From Anaeramoeba flamelloides (Eukaryota > Metamonada > Anaeramoebidae): DNA of 64,000 bases. Of this stretch, positions 24,085-36,883 are shown in pieces. How positions within the stretch are numbered: the first letter of the stretch is position 1; each line of letters begins with the position of its first letter. A program made the translations under genes and the position numbers. The notes under the pieces were generated by a model. It saw only the letters and a list, made by a program, of their open reading frames with translations, was not told the origin of the DNA and did no database searches. The stretch is taken from NCBI GenBank assembly GCA_027625915.1, contig JANTQA010000072.1, positions 1,922,001-1,986,000 of the forward strand, in the 5' to 3' direction.

Positions 24085-25080
24085 TTGTATTATAACCAAC
24101 CTTTCAGTTCTGAAAAATCATGAGATTAACGTATTTATTGTCTTTAGTAGTACTATGATTTTTAAAAGTCTCTTCGTTGAGTAAAAACGGTGTTTTTTTG
24201 GGTGGTAAAAATTTTTAAATGAATGTATAAATGGATTGTGGTTTAATTCAAATTTGAGATAATTGCCTGAGTATAGTCTAACTAATAGTTTTGAAAACAC
24301 CCTATTCTTCAAAAAAAACCTCAATTATAGAAAAAAATTAACTAATTTAAATATTCTGAATCTTTGATATTTTAAGATTTAATAGAACTCGAGTAAAATC
24401 ATAGGTTTTAACTATATTCATGTGAATTGTGAAAAACCTAAAGTTAGTGTCCATAGAGTGCCTAACTTTTCACCGGTTTTTCTATTTTATTTGTAGATTC
24501 TAATGATTGTACAAATAAACTGAAAACTCAAGAAAAGCTAACAGCTATTTTCCGGGATTCGAAAAAAAATGGGTAGAATCTTATATTTTACTTTATTCTT
24601 TTTTATTCTGAAAAATAAAACAAAAATGTATATCAAGTTCCTAGCTTTTTCCGAATTAAAAAGAATTGGGTAAAATCTTTGGTTTTTCTCCATTCTTTTG
24701 AATTCTGGAAAGGTTAAAGGCAGTTTTTTTTTAACTTTTTATTTTTATTTCAAAAATATATTGATTTTATAATTAAAACAAAAATTAAAAAAAATCTAGG
24801 TACTCTACAACACTTTACGGACACTTCCGTTAGGTTTTTTTTTTAATTTTAGAGATAAACCGAAAATTTATTAAATTTTCAGTTTATTACAAAAATTAAA
24901 AAAAAACATAACGGAAAAATCAATTTAAAAATATTTTTTTAATAGAAACCAATGAATATTTCTTTAGGAGTCAAAATAATTAATTCCCTATTTGAAAGAT
25001 ATTTATTAGATTTAAAATATTTTTAAAATATCATAAAATGTCCTTTTAACTATGAAAAAGAATTATTTTTCAAAATTTTT
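24085..25080. repeat. hairpin-array element, long copy 1
   Basis: A direct repeat of 32545-33530. The shared left flank contains TTTTTAAAAGTCTC and GGTGTTTTTTTGGGT, and the shared right flank contains TTCCCTATTTGAA and GATATTTATTAGA. Between them lie palindromes of two kinds. Type A has the core GGGTAAAATC ... TTTTTCTCCATTC and occurs at about 24580-24640 and 24644-24715. Type B is GATAAACCGAAAATTTA with its mirror at about 24825-24910. Linkers such as TCTACAACACTTTACGGACA separate them. There is no coding capacity. An open frame at 24118-24324 is a by-product of the left flank. Confidence 0.6.
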
Positions 25081-27162
25081 ATGTTAATTTATTATATTTT
25101 TTATTTTTTTTTTTACTTGAAAAGTTTTTTTAACTTATTTATTATTAATATCATGCTAACTAAATTTTGATTTTTATCTTAAAAAATCCAATTATATTTT
25201 CTAGATAATTCTTTTGAATTTTAATGGATACAAATATATCTTAATTTTAGAACTTTTAAACTAGTATTTATTTAAAGGGTTTTTTTACTATATTTACAAA
25301 ACTTCAACTCATGAAATTTAATAAAATCTATCAGAACAATAGAATTAGAAAATAAAAACTATGCTCTTGTAAATATTTTTTTTATATTTGCTATCTTTAT
25401 TATTTTGGAGTTTTAAAAAGACATGTTCAATTGATATTAATTATTTTTTTTTATCTATATAAAAGAGTAATTTTGCATTTTTATTTCAATTCCTTATGAG
25501 TTTTAGTAAAATGTGTAATTATTTGGAATTGTGAGATTCTATTTTATAAGAGTAAATTGCAATCATGATATTGGACTTCATACCAATGTTTAAAAATTAA
25601 TTCGAATTTCTTACTTTATAACTTTTCAAGTAATTTTAACATATTTTTAGAATTAGAAAAATAATAATTTGACTATACAAATATCTTCAAAAAAATATAA
25701 CAATTTTGTGAAAATGGGCCTCAAAAAATTGTAATTAAACCAGTGATCAGATCAAAAATATAATTTTCTTTTAGGTTTTGGGCTTGGTTGGTGGGTTGAT
25801 TAAACATTTACATAGACAATACTTTTTATTTTTGGATTGATACATGAAATCTCAAGATATTATCACATTGGATAACTTACAAAGCAAATACTCAAGATAA
25901 TATATATCATAAACAGTATTCAATATTTATGATTCTATTTGGTTAAAAAAATGATTTGACCCAATAATTTTTTTAAAAACCGTCTAGTTGAAATCAAAAT
26001 TATTTCACAAAAAGGTTTAATATAATTTGAATAATCTAAAGAGTTTTTATCATTTATTTTTTTTGATTTTGATTTTACCCATATTGTTCCTTTTTTAAAT
26101 TTTAGGAGTAAATTCAATTAAAATATGAGTCTTATACCAGAAGTCCCAATTTCTTTTTTTTTTAATTTACAATTGGATCTGAAAAATCAATTGTTTATTT
26201 ACTTGTAGTTTTGTTTGATTTTGGGTATTTAAAGTGCTATGTTTTAAAAAAAAAAATCCATAATTTGATTTTCCAACATAAAATAAAATTCCACGAAAGC
26301 ATGTTGAGAGAATAATAAAACTAAAAAAATTAAAACATTTCCCATAAGTAGATAATACAAATCAATTTAATAATCTATTGTAGTATTTAATTTTTACCTT
26401 CTGAAAAAAAATTGTAATAGATATTTTTCTTGAAGTAATTTGAATACTACAAAAGCAACATAACACATTAAAAGTAAACAAAATGTAGTTTTCTAATCTT
26501 CTTGGAAATCTTAAAAAAGTGAAAATTAAGGCTTAATGGTGGCTATTCATTTCATTTTTCTAATAAAGCAATTGTGTTTACTTTTTTTTTTTCCAAAATT
26601 TGTAAGAAAAAAATCAAAATAACATTATCTCGGATATTTACAAGTTAAATTAGAAAATTTCTCAATAGAACAACTTTATCATCATTTAAACTCATTTTTT
26701 TTTTTTTTTTTAATAGACTAGGTGATAAGATAACATTCATAAAAAATATATATCAATAATAAATATATTTTTTTCCAATATAATTTTTGGTATTAAATTT
26801 TTTCTGGTTTAATTTTATTCTAAAAACTGTAGATGTGGTGTTTGTGGTAGTAATTCAATTGGAAAGAAAAATTAAAGTTAACTTGAGTTATTTGAATAAT
26901 TTTAAACCTGAAAATAATAATTATATTCTTAAAACTTTTTAAAAAAGTTTCCAACTTTCAATAGTCAAATCATCAGTGCTTAATAAACTTATTTAAATAT
27001 TTAACATTGATAATAAATAACATTTTTGTAAAATTTGTAAAAATAATATTTTTTTTTTTTTTTCGATTCACACCTAATCTCAAATCCAAAAATCAATAAA
27101 TGTTCAAAAAAAGAAAAAATAGATAAAATTATGATTAATAAAAAATAATTTATTTAAAGATT
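25081..27162. other. AT-rich intergenic stretch
   Basis: Lies between the hairpin-array element and the 3' end of the TMEM181-like gene. I see no gene, RNA or recognisable repeat here. Confidence 0.4.
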
Positions 27163-30100
27163 TTAATTTTCGGAAGAATTTTGATTTTTATCATCTGTAA
27201 TTGGAATTTCTTCGATTATAGGTTCTTTATTTTTTTCATTTGTATAATTGTCATAATAGGAATTGTGTGTTGTATCAATTAGATTGTACCCTTTCTGAAT
27301 CTGGGATATTAGCTCTGGAGTTGGAAGAAAAGCATAAAAAAGAAATAAATAATATACATTTATTGTAATAAAAACTGTAAAAAATATTTCTGTTGATCCA
27401 TTTACTCTTCGAATTAATCCTGTTATGAAATTAACACCCATGAAAAGTGTATTTAACAAAATAAACCAAAACATGAAGACTATTTTTCTTTTCCTTCTTT
27501 CCGATTTTGCACCAAAGATCCCATTAAACCCCAAAATTAAAATCCAAACCAAATAAATTAACATACATAATATTGAAATTATCATTAAAAAAATAAACCC
27601 TGGTATGGTATCCAGATTTTTATTAATTGCATCATTTTTTTCATATACTTGTGCCCAAATTAAAATAGTTGATATTGTTAGAAAAAAAATTGAAATAAAA
27701 ATAATTTTTACAAGATAAAACTTTCTGAATGTTCTTTGTCGTTTCGTGTAATTGTAGGAATCAATAATAATAAGCCAAAATGTTTCCATTGTGCAGAATT
27801 GTATTGCAAGAAAAATCATATCCAGAATCGTAAATGACCATGTACTTTCAACAAGACATAAAGGGAAAAATGGATCTTTACAATTATTAAATTTAATATT
27901 TTTTGTTTTTTATTTTATTAGAAAAAAGATAATAAGGTTACACGATCATGAAAAAAATTTTTCAAAAAAAAAATTAAAAATTTGCAAATTTTTCACTTTT
28001 TGATAACTTCACTTAAAATAAACACTATTGATTTAATAAAAGATTTGGATCAAAAATTATTTTGAAAGATATTTAATAATTAAAGTTGCTAAATCCAATT
28101 TTCCAGGTTTTATTTAGATTTTTTTTCAAATTTAATAGTAAAAAATTTGGATATTTTTTTTTTTCATAGTTAAGTGCAGGTATTAATAATATATTTTAAA
28201 AGTATTTTAAATCTGGGGAATATTTTTCAAATGGATAATCAAATATTTTCGATAATTAAAGAATTATTTATTGATTTAAATTGGAAAAAATATTTTTTTG
28301 ATTTTTCGGTTAGGTTTTGCAGAATTTAAAAGAATTGAGTAAAATCTTTGATTTTACTCAATTGTTTTGAATTCTGGAAAGCCTAGGACACTTCCGTACA
28401 CTTCCGTTAGGTTTTTTTTTAATTTTTGAAATAAACTAAAAATTAAATTAATTTTCGGTTTATTCCAAAAAGTAAAAAAAGCCGCCGTTAGCTTTTCCAA
28501 AATTTAAAAGAATTGAGTAAAATCTATGATTTTTCTCCATTCTTTTGAATTCTGGAAAAGCTAGGCATTCGACGGATACTTTTCGTTAATTTTTCCAGAA
28601 TTTAAAAGAATAGAGTAAAATATTTGATTTTATTCGATTCTTTTGAATCCTGGAAAACAGCTGTTGGATTTTCTTGAGTTTTCTGTTTATTTGTAAAATC
28701 AATAGATTTTCTTTAGGTTTTTTTGAGTTTTCTATTTATTTGTGAAGTGTTCTAGGTTTTTTTTACTTTAGAAATAAACCGAAAATTTATTAAAATTTTC
28801 TGTTTATTTCTAAAGTAAAAAAAACCTAACGAAAAACTATTGATTTTCCAAATAAATAGAAAACTCAAAAAAACCTAACGAAAATCAATAGATTTTCGAA
28901 ATAAAATAGAAAACCTCAAAAAAACCTGGAACACTCCACATATAAAACAGAAAACCTGAAAAAAAGTACCGTTAGGTTTTTTTTATTTCTTAAATTAAAA
29001 AAAAAAAACATTATCTTTTCCAAAATTCAGAATAATTGAGTAAAATCTTTGATTTTACTCAATTATTTTGAATTAAGGAAAATATAGGCACTTTAAGGTA
29101 CTTGCCGTTAGGTTTTTTTTTTATTTTTGAAATAAACGAAAAATTTATTTAATTTTCAGTTTATTTTAAAAAGTAAAAAAAATAGGAAACGGAATATTTA
29201 TTATGAGGAATTTTTTTCGATATTTCAGTGTTATTGGATGAGTACAATATTTTCAAAACTATAATTTCTTATCTAACAAAGTAAATATCTCCCAGAGTTT
29301 AATTAAACCAAAATTCATTCTTCAGTTTATTTGGAATTTTTTTTACCCTTTCAACATTCCTTTTTTTCTTGTCTAGAAACTTTTAAAAAAGGTGGTACTA
29401 CTAATAACAATAAATACAATAGCCCCAAGAATTTTAAGTGCTGGAATTGTGATTATATTGTAAATAAACTTTATTATTTAGGATGAAAAGTTAACAAAAG
29501 TAGTAGTTTTGTCTAACTTTTAATTTTTCAATTTTATTGTTTCATACTAGTGTAATGATAATAATAACAAATGAAATTATTTTAATTAAACATGTAAATT
29601 TAGTAAAGTAATCAATGTGTAAGGGTAACATAAATATTCACAAATTAATCATATGTTCACTTAAAAGTTATTCGAAAAAAATAATTTTCTTTTTTGTATT
29701 TCATTAACATAAAAGATCCATTAAAAATATTCGAATTAAATGAAAATGTTTCTAATTTTTTTTAAATTTAAAACAAAAGATGATAGAAAAAAAGAAAAAG
29801 AAAAAGAAAAAGAAAAGAAAATTGAAAAATAGATTTATTCTTACTATTAAATAAAATTAAAATAAAAAGCATTGGTAACATCCATTTTTGTTCTGTTGTG
29901 AAAAATTCCCATGGTATGTTTGACATTGTACGAGTGAATAGAACTATGACAACGCATGTGATTATTAAGAAAAAGTATCTAATCAAACATTCAAGTATAG
30001 AAAATGATGAGTTGAAATAAATCCACTTTTAAAATATTAGTATAGATAATTATGGGATTATGAATTAATTTTTTGTTTAATTGTTTGATTATAAGAAAAA

Positions 30101-33100
30101 AAATTGAATATAAATATTAGATGAATTTTAAAAATTATAAATAGCTGTAATAAAATTTTATTTTTTAGTATTTAAGGATGGGGGCGCCTCATTTATTGGA
30201 AATGTATTGTTTTTAACGCCAACTGTTTGTTTTGATTTAAGTGGTTACGGTCTTGTTATTGAAGAATTAAAATAATTTTTCCCAAAAAAAAATTAGGTTT
30301 TTTTTTATTTTTATTTTTTGTTATTTTGTGAAAGCTTACTAACACCTGAGTTCTCATTAAGAGTAGTATTGGTTTATGGTAAAATTATTCAATTTAATTG
30401 AGTAATTAGTGCATAGTCACTAACTACTCAACGAGATGAAGCATGATTAAAGGACTTGAGGTGGGGTGTGTTCTTGCGTGTATTTTTAAGGAATTCATAC
30501 TGATGTTTATAAAATCAAAAAAAAATCAAAAAAACTTCATTTTTTCACAAAATAAATTGATCTTAATTCTTCAATATTAAATCGTAATCACTTAAATTAA
30601 CACAAATAGTTGGAATTTATATAAAATCCATTTCAAAAAATGTGAATAACCTGAAATAACAAATTGAATATATATATATATATATGTATATATAAATATT
30701 CTTTTATATTCAAAAACATCTAATTATTAAATCTGATTTTTAATAAGTCACTTTTAAATAATTCCAAAGATATCAAAACCTGATATTTCAAAAAATAAAA
30801 AAAATAAAATTCAAAAACTTATGAAAAAGTGATCACAACTTTTGAAATGAGCATTAAAGATTTTTTATTACTGAATTTTCACTGAAAAAAGGTAAACAAG
30901 AAGATTTTTTGCTTTTAATTAAATGAATTTTAAAAGGATTTCGATGATCTCAATTTTCTTTGTGATTATTTATATCGAACATCTTTTTTTTTTTCCACAT
31001 GATCTTTTGAAAAAAATCAAAAAACAAAAGAAAAAGAAAAATTTGAAAAAGCAAAACTAAAATTTGCAAAATTAGAAAAAATGAAATTTGTAAAATTTGA
31101 AAAAATGATTCTTATCCAAAAATTTGAAAATATTTTTTTGATAAGATTATGGGATAAAACCAGAAAAAAACTCCCAATGGCATTATAAAATGAGTCAATG
31201 TTTTTGAAAAAGAGTTTAGTATATTTCAAATTCATTAGGTGTAACAGGCATTGGGGGTTTTAATAAAAAATTTTTTTTGATATATTCATAATATATTATT
31301 ATCATTTTATAAATCCAGCTAATTTAAAATCAACCCCAATTCAAAATTTTTAACTTATCAAAATTCGATTTGTGAAAAAAAAAAAACTTATATAATCAAT
31401 TCAAGAAGATTTACCAAATTAGAATTATTCGCTAATTGAAATGTTAACACTTGTTTATAAATTACAATACTCACAAAACCAAAAATAAATAATTATCAAT
31501 ACTAAATTATCATGGGTGTGTTGAAAATTTTGGAAAGAGCAAAACAAAAAAATACATTGATAAATTTGTTGAAATTCTATTAGGAATATTGATCGATCAA
31601 AAGGTTAGATACTGCCAATTAATTTCTATTGAGTTCTTCTATTTGAAACAACTCAACTTTAACCTAATATCAATTGTTGAAAAAAATTTTGATCTAACGA
31701 AACAAGTTACTGAATTCAAAAAATAAAGGAAAGCAAAAAACTAAAAGATGAAAAAATGATTTTCATATTTTACAAAAATCAAAATTATTAGCAATTTGAA
31801 TGTAATTGTATTATTGTGATTGTTTGGAACGTTTTAGCTGAGTGGAAAATTTTGAATTTTAGTTTAGAATTGAAAAAAATGTTCCTTGGGCTTTCCTAAA
31901 TAAAAAAATAAAAAATCATAAGAATTAAATAAATTATTAAAGTTGCTCGATTCTTAGGGGGGTAATCATAAATAAACCATGTTAGTGTACTAAAAAATAT
32001 TCATTTTACAAGGATATTTTATATATTTGTTGAAAATCTAAATGAAAATTTTGTTCCATGTAATTTTTAATTAATAGTAAGATCAAAATCTAGATATCAG
32101 CAAAAAGTTGAAAGTAAAAATATGTCAATCTTAACTATCAATATCAAGAATATTTTACCAAACTTTTAGCAAAAATAACACAAATATTAAATTCATATTT
32201 TAATTACCTTCATTTTCCAAATAAGAAACGAAAAATTTTTCTTTCAATTTCCAATATCATGTTACTGAGAAATAAGAGAGAATTATTAAAAGATCTTAAC
32301 AAAGCTTTTTAAAATAGAAAATTTTCCAAGATTAATTTGATTCTTCCAACATATATACAAAATCGATTCCATACTTTTTTAAGTTTTTTTTAATAAATTT
32401 ATAATTTTCCCAAAAAATATGATAATCTTTTTTCGGTAAATCACGAAGAGAGAGTTTAATTGTCAAAAAAATAAAATTAAAAAATTTCAGTTTTGATAAT
32501 ACTAATACTTACATTAACATTTCATTCTTAAGTATAAAGCTTATTCACAATATAACCAATAATCCAGAACTTCAAATTCTTGGGGATATTTTATTTATTG
32601 TTGTTAGTATAACCACCTTTTTTAAAAGTCTCTAGTTAAGAAAAAAAGGTGTTTTTTTGGGTAAAATATTTTTAATAAACTGAAGAAAAATTTTAGTTTA
32701 ATTCAACTTTGGGATATTTGCTTGAATAGATAATAACTAACAGTTTTGAAAATGCTATATTCGTCTTATAGAACTGTAATATAGAAAAAAATAAATTACT
32801 GATGATAAATATTTCCCTGAAATAAGTTTTCCGTGATTCAAAGGAATCGGGTACAACCTTTGATTTTACACTTCCTTTTAAATACTGGAAAATATCACAA
32901 ACGTATTCTTCAAGTGACGTAGAGTGACGTCAAGTGCGTAGTTTTTTTTTTTATTTTTGAAATAAAAAGAAATTTTCAGAAATTTTCTTTTTATTCCAAA
33001 AAATAAAAAAAACACAAACAAAAGTATCCGTCAAGTGCCGTAGAATGCCGTCAAGTGCCTATCTTTTTCATAATTCAAAAGAATGGAGTTAAATCAATGA

Positions 33101-35139
33101 TTTTAATCAATTCTTTTAAATTCTGGAAAACCTAACGAAAAGTATCCGTAAAGTGCCGTCAAGTGCCTAGGTTTTCTGTTTTTTTTTTTTAGAAATGAAA
33201 TGAAAAATCAAAGATTTTACTCAATTATTTTAAATTCGAAAAACCTAACGAAAAGTGTCCTAGGTTTTTTTTTACTTTTTGGAATAAACCGAAAATTTAT
33301 GAAAATTTTCTGTTTATTACAAAAATTAAAAAAAACCTAACGGAAAAATCAAAAAAAAAAATCTTTTTTTTTACTTTTTGAAATAAATAATTCTTTAATA
33401 GTCCAAATAATTGATTCCCTATTTGAAGGATATTTATTAGAATTTAAAATACTTTTAAAATATATGATTATAATCTCTTAATGGTGAAAGAAAAAATAAA
33501 TCAAATTTTTTTCTATTAAATTTTTTCAAAATCTTTCTAGAACCTGTAAAATTGGATTTTTAAGCTCAGATTGTAAAATATCTTGAAAAATAATTATTGA
33601 ACAAAGTTCTTTTATTAACAAATAAGGTATTTCCAAAAAAGTGGTGCATTTTTTTTACATTTCATAAAAAAACATCTTTGTTAGTGGAGGTATTCGTTAA
33701 TTGACATTACCAAATTAAGTTAAATATTAATACCGATTGAATCAATGACTTGTGTATTTATTTCAAAATATATTTGATGAAACATTCCTAAAAAATGAAA
33801 AAATAAATAGTACTTTTTTTGGTGAAAACGATGTACGACCAATTTCAATAAACAAATTGAAAATGTGGAAAGGGCACAATTGATTTTTTAAAAAACAATC
33901 AAATATAGTTATATGTTTTCAATTCTATTTGAAAACTTGTTGAGATTGAACAAGTTATATCAAGGGTTTTTTCAATCAAAAATAAAATAATAAACACAAA
34001 TTTTCACCCCTAAAAAATATCAGATAAAATCGAGATAAAAAAATTTAATATCTTTTCTTTATGTTATATGATACAAAGAAACAAATTGAATTAATATCAA
34101 GAATCTATAAACGGTATTTAATGATTTTGTGTATTTAAATACTTTTTTGAAGATTGTGTTTAATAAATATATTTGAAAATAAATTTGCCCCACTTTTTTG
34201 GAAATAGCTTAATGTTTAATTTAAGTGAAGTTGTCTTTTTTAAAAAGTGAAAAATTAGCAAATGTTTAATTTTTTTTTTTGAACAAATTTTTTCATAATC
34301 ATGTTGTGGAATTGACACTTTTTGACTTTAAATAAAAGTAAATTTTAATAAATTGCGATTTCACAGAAATTATAGCATAACAAATGTTTTCATAAACTTT
34401 CGAACCAAATACTAATCTCAAAATTTAACACAGAAAAAAAATAAACAAAAACAGAAACGGAAAATTTTTGAAAAAGAAAAAAAAGAAAAAGGAAGAAGAA
34501 ATAAAAGCTTACCCTTAAATATATCTTATCAAAAAAGTCTTCTTTTATTGGAGTTACTTCAAGTTGTATTGAATAGTTATGGTACTTAATAAATGGTTCA
34601 TAGACTAAGATTTCAGAGGTGCAATTGGATTTTTTTTTACATTCAACAGATCGTTTAATCTCTTGGTATTTTTCTAATTTCACCCATTTTGATCCATCAT
34701 AGCCGGATATATGAAGATCAAAATCTACTTCTTGGTTTATTTCAGAATTGAATTTATTAACTAAAACGGATTCAATAATGAGTTCTTGGTTTAAAGGTTC
34801 AAATTTGCCAAGATCTTTAATAAATTTGATTTTGTTCTAAAAATCAAGAAAAAACAAAAGAAAAAAAGAAAAAACAATGCAAAAGTTAAAAAGGTACACA
34901 CAAAAAGAAAAAGAAAGATCAGAAATTGAAAGGATGTTAACCTGTTCGTTTTTTTCAAAGACTTGTTCGTAAGTAACTAAACTTTCTGGAGATACAATAG
35001 ACATTAAAATACAAACAACACAAATAATAATAAAGGAGAAATAAAAAATTCTCGCTTTTTTGTTAGAAAATTGCTCATAGCGCATTGTTATGTCTTCTGT
35101 TGTTAATGTTGCATATTGACGGATATCGTTATCGATCAT
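27163..35139 (-). CDS. TMEM181: TMEM181/Wntless-like GOLD-7TM membrane protein, four exons
   Basis: Predicted secretory-pathway seven-helix membrane protein. Exons: 35139-34942, 34836-34513, 30025-29845 and 27875-27163. The joined frame gives 471 residues. Exon 1 carries an N-terminal membrane segment (ARIFYFSFIIICVVCILMS). Exon 2 is a soluble beta-rich lumenal domain of GOLD type (QEVDFDLHISGYDGSKW). Exons 3-4 hold the seven-helix core with family landmarks: FSILECLIRYFF (plant homologues FTLFEIWFRFIF), EQKWMLPMLF, and NNPFFPL, whose first NN spans intron 3 by phase-1 splicing. A Lys/Glu-rich cytosolic tail follows. The first ATG is 35139, one codon inside the open frame. Intron 1 is 105 bp; introns 2 and 3 are 4487 and 1969 bp and repeat-filled. 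Wntless proper is a less likely alternative. Cargo or ligand is unknown. Confidence 0.8.
28305..29190. repeat. hairpin array, richest copy (TMEM181-like intron 3)
   Basis: At least four type-A palindromes at 28319-28376, 28489-28563, 28587-28658 and 29013-29083. Each has 25-35-bp arms and a 3-base loop between GAGTAAAATC and GATTTTACTC (with variants). Between them are type-B segments (AAATAAACTAAAAATTAA with its mirror), type-C segments with AACCTAACGAAAATCAATAG, and linkers such as CCTAGGACACTTCCGTACAC. Nothing here is coding. The whole array lies inside intron 3 (27876-29844). Confidence 0.75.
31332..31868 (-). mobile_element. 537-bp TIR element (family F), copy 2
   Basis: Reverse-complement copy of 4545-5081 with matching ends. 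Shared internal blocks include AAGTGTTAACATTTCAATTA-type sequence and ATCGATCAATATTCCTAATA (read in copy-1 orientation). Lies in intron 2 of the TMEM181-like gene. Non-coding. Confidence 0.6.
32545..33530. repeat. hairpin-array element, long copy 2
   Basis: Direct repeat of 24085-25080 in the same orientation, located in TMEM181-like intron 2. It carries at least two type-A palindromes (about 32828-32890 and 33058-33128) and a half unit near 33200. The clearest linker is at 33023-33059 and is built of GTCAAGTGCC and GTAGAATGCC steps. Type-B palindromes are GAAATAAAAAGAAATTTTCA with its mirror. The right flank GATTCCCTATTTGAAGGATA matches copy 1. Confidence 0.65.
33625..34208. mobile_element. 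about 585-bp TIR element (mariner-like ends)
   Basis: The outer ends are inverted repeats of about 22 bp with one mismatch. Their core is TATTTCCAAAAAAGTGG, flanked on the outside by TAAG/CTTA and so bounded by TA dinucleotides. The interior has no open frame. It follows directly on the hairpin-array element inside intron 2. Likely a non-autonomous DNA transposon. Confidence 0.6.
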
Positions 35140-35835
35140 CAAACAATGTTGTATATTTTTTTGCGGTTTGTGGATTTATCTTGAGTGGAAAAAAAGTCTT
35201 GGTAAAATTTTAAAAAATAAAAGATTTGAAAGATGAAAATATTTATGGAAATCCAAATTTAAGGTTAATAGAATATTAGTTTGATATTTAACTTTAAATT
35301 TATTCACTTTAAACACATAGAGTTTATATTCATTTTCTTACAATCCCCAACTTTATATTTATGTCTTTTAATTACTATTTGTTGTGAATAGAAATGGGTT
35401 AAAATTTCATCTCATTATCTTTTTTTTCAATTCTGAAATCTGAATTTACTTGGGGGGTAGTTCACCAACTAATACTATGATATAGCAGAAATAAAAAATC
35501 AAACCATCTAAATTGATTGGGCATAAAAATTATAATTTACTCTGTTGAAAACAATTTTTGTTTAAAGTTTAGGAAAGAATAAGGAAAAGTAATGATAATC
35601 ACAATTTATTTTGGATTTATTATTTGAATTTCAGTAAATATACTTTGAGAACAACATATAAATTTAACATCAGAAAAAAAAAAAGAGTTTAACTCTTCAA
35701 ATATAACCTTAAATAATAATTTATAATGTTATCTAATAGATAACAGCAAGATTAGCTAATGTATTAATTACCAATAATTTAAATATTTATTTTGATTTAT
35801 GAAACCAATTATTTATTACAAATAAAAAGTTTTTT
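35140..35835. other. upstream flank of the TMEM181-like gene
   Basis: AT-rich stretch before the start codon at 35139. No promoter motif or gene could be identified. Confidence 0.4.
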
Positions 35836-36222
35836 AGAGAACCGGTATGGGCAAGTGGAAACACAGCCCCGTGTACAATCTGAAGGCCGGGGTTCTATTC
35901 CCTTAACCATTATTTCTTATTGTTTACCATTTTCTCAAATAGCCACCACGGTGTAATTTTAATTAAAAATCGGGCTTATGCTTCTTAGAACCACTAATTC
36001 TTTGAGACAATAGTTTGACCGAATTGAATCTTTTTGACTATTATAAAACTGAACGGAATTGGAACAAAATCCCTCTCAATTTATGGAGCAGATCCGATTT
36101 TTGGGAGAAATGACCAGCTCTCACTTGGTTCAACAATATCTCTAATTCAAATTAGGGATTCGGGCAAACAGGTGGACTTTTAGTACCCACTCTTTAATGG
36201 AAAAAAAAAATAAAAATAAAAA
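35836..36222 (+). mobile_element. tRNA-derived SINE-like repeat, copy 2 (full length)
   Basis: Begins with a tRNA-like head. The A-box-like TGGGCAAGTGG is at 35848-35858 and the B-box-like GGTTCTATTCC is at 35891-35901, 32 bases apart, which is a usual tRNA spacing. A GGGC/GCCC stem fits a D arm, but the acceptor pairs only in part, so this is a derived rather than a functional tRNA. A unique body of about 250 bp and an A-rich tail (36200-36222) complete the SINE layout. Copy 1 at the window start is inverted and about 97% identical by hand count, so the family moved recently. Confidence 0.65.
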
Positions 36223-36831
36223 GTTTTTTTTTCCATTATGTTTGAAAATCAAGTAGATTCCCTATCTAATTTTTGAAAACAATATCTAAATCAAAATATC
36301 ATTTTTTTTTCTCGTTTTGATGTTAACTAATCAGATTTAATAAAAAAAAAAAAAAACAAATTGATATTTTTTTTTTGAGAAAAAATGTCAAAAAGAAAAT
36401 TTAGAGAGGGTTTACAAAAGGAGGGAAAAAAAGTTATCAATTTAAATATATTAAATAGATATTCTCACTTTTTATTCTTAAAAATCATCTCAATAGGACA
36501 CATTCAAAAAAAAAAAAAACGGAGGAAATAAAAAAAAAATAATTAGAGTACTCTATATTCTGAGAACATAACTAATTTTAAAGAATATTGTGAAAGATAT
36601 AGAATTATCAGAACCAAATCGAAAAAATTATTATCAAAAATATTGTATAATAAAATATACCAAAAAGATGCTCTTAGAAAAAAAACATAGTATACCTCTT
36701 ATATGATTAATCAAAATTATAAAATTTCTTTTTCTTCTAGGGAATATTTCATCAAAGCTCAAATAGTTAGAAAAGGTAAGGTAATGAAGAAAAAAAATCA
36801 AAAAATTGAAATAATATAATATTAGAAATAG

Positions 36832-36883
<52 letters not shown>

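Larger units (their letters stand above)
30026..34512 (-). other. giant intron 2 of the TMEM181-like gene
   Basis: The donor GTAAGC follows the codons for Leu-Arg at 34513, and the acceptor TTTTAAAAG precedes the exon that starts at 30025. Splicing is in phase 0 and restores family order (GOLD domain, then first core helix). The intron is 4487 bp and holds a family-F element, a long hairpin-array element and a 585-bp TIR element. I see no further exon in it. Confidence 0.65.

Noticed and set aside
24118-24324. 68-residue minus-strand protein
   Set aside because: It overlaps the conserved flank of the hairpin-array element and the related copy at 32.6 kb does not keep the frame.
28319-29083. 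CRISPR-like array
   Set aside because: The repeats are palindromes of uneven spacing with variable linkers in a eukaryotic intron; there are no uniform spacers.
35841-35915. Functional tRNA gene
   Set aside because: A- and B-box-like sequences are present, but acceptor and anticodon stems pair poorly and a second copy with a long common non-tRNA body exists, so a tRNA-derived SINE fits better.
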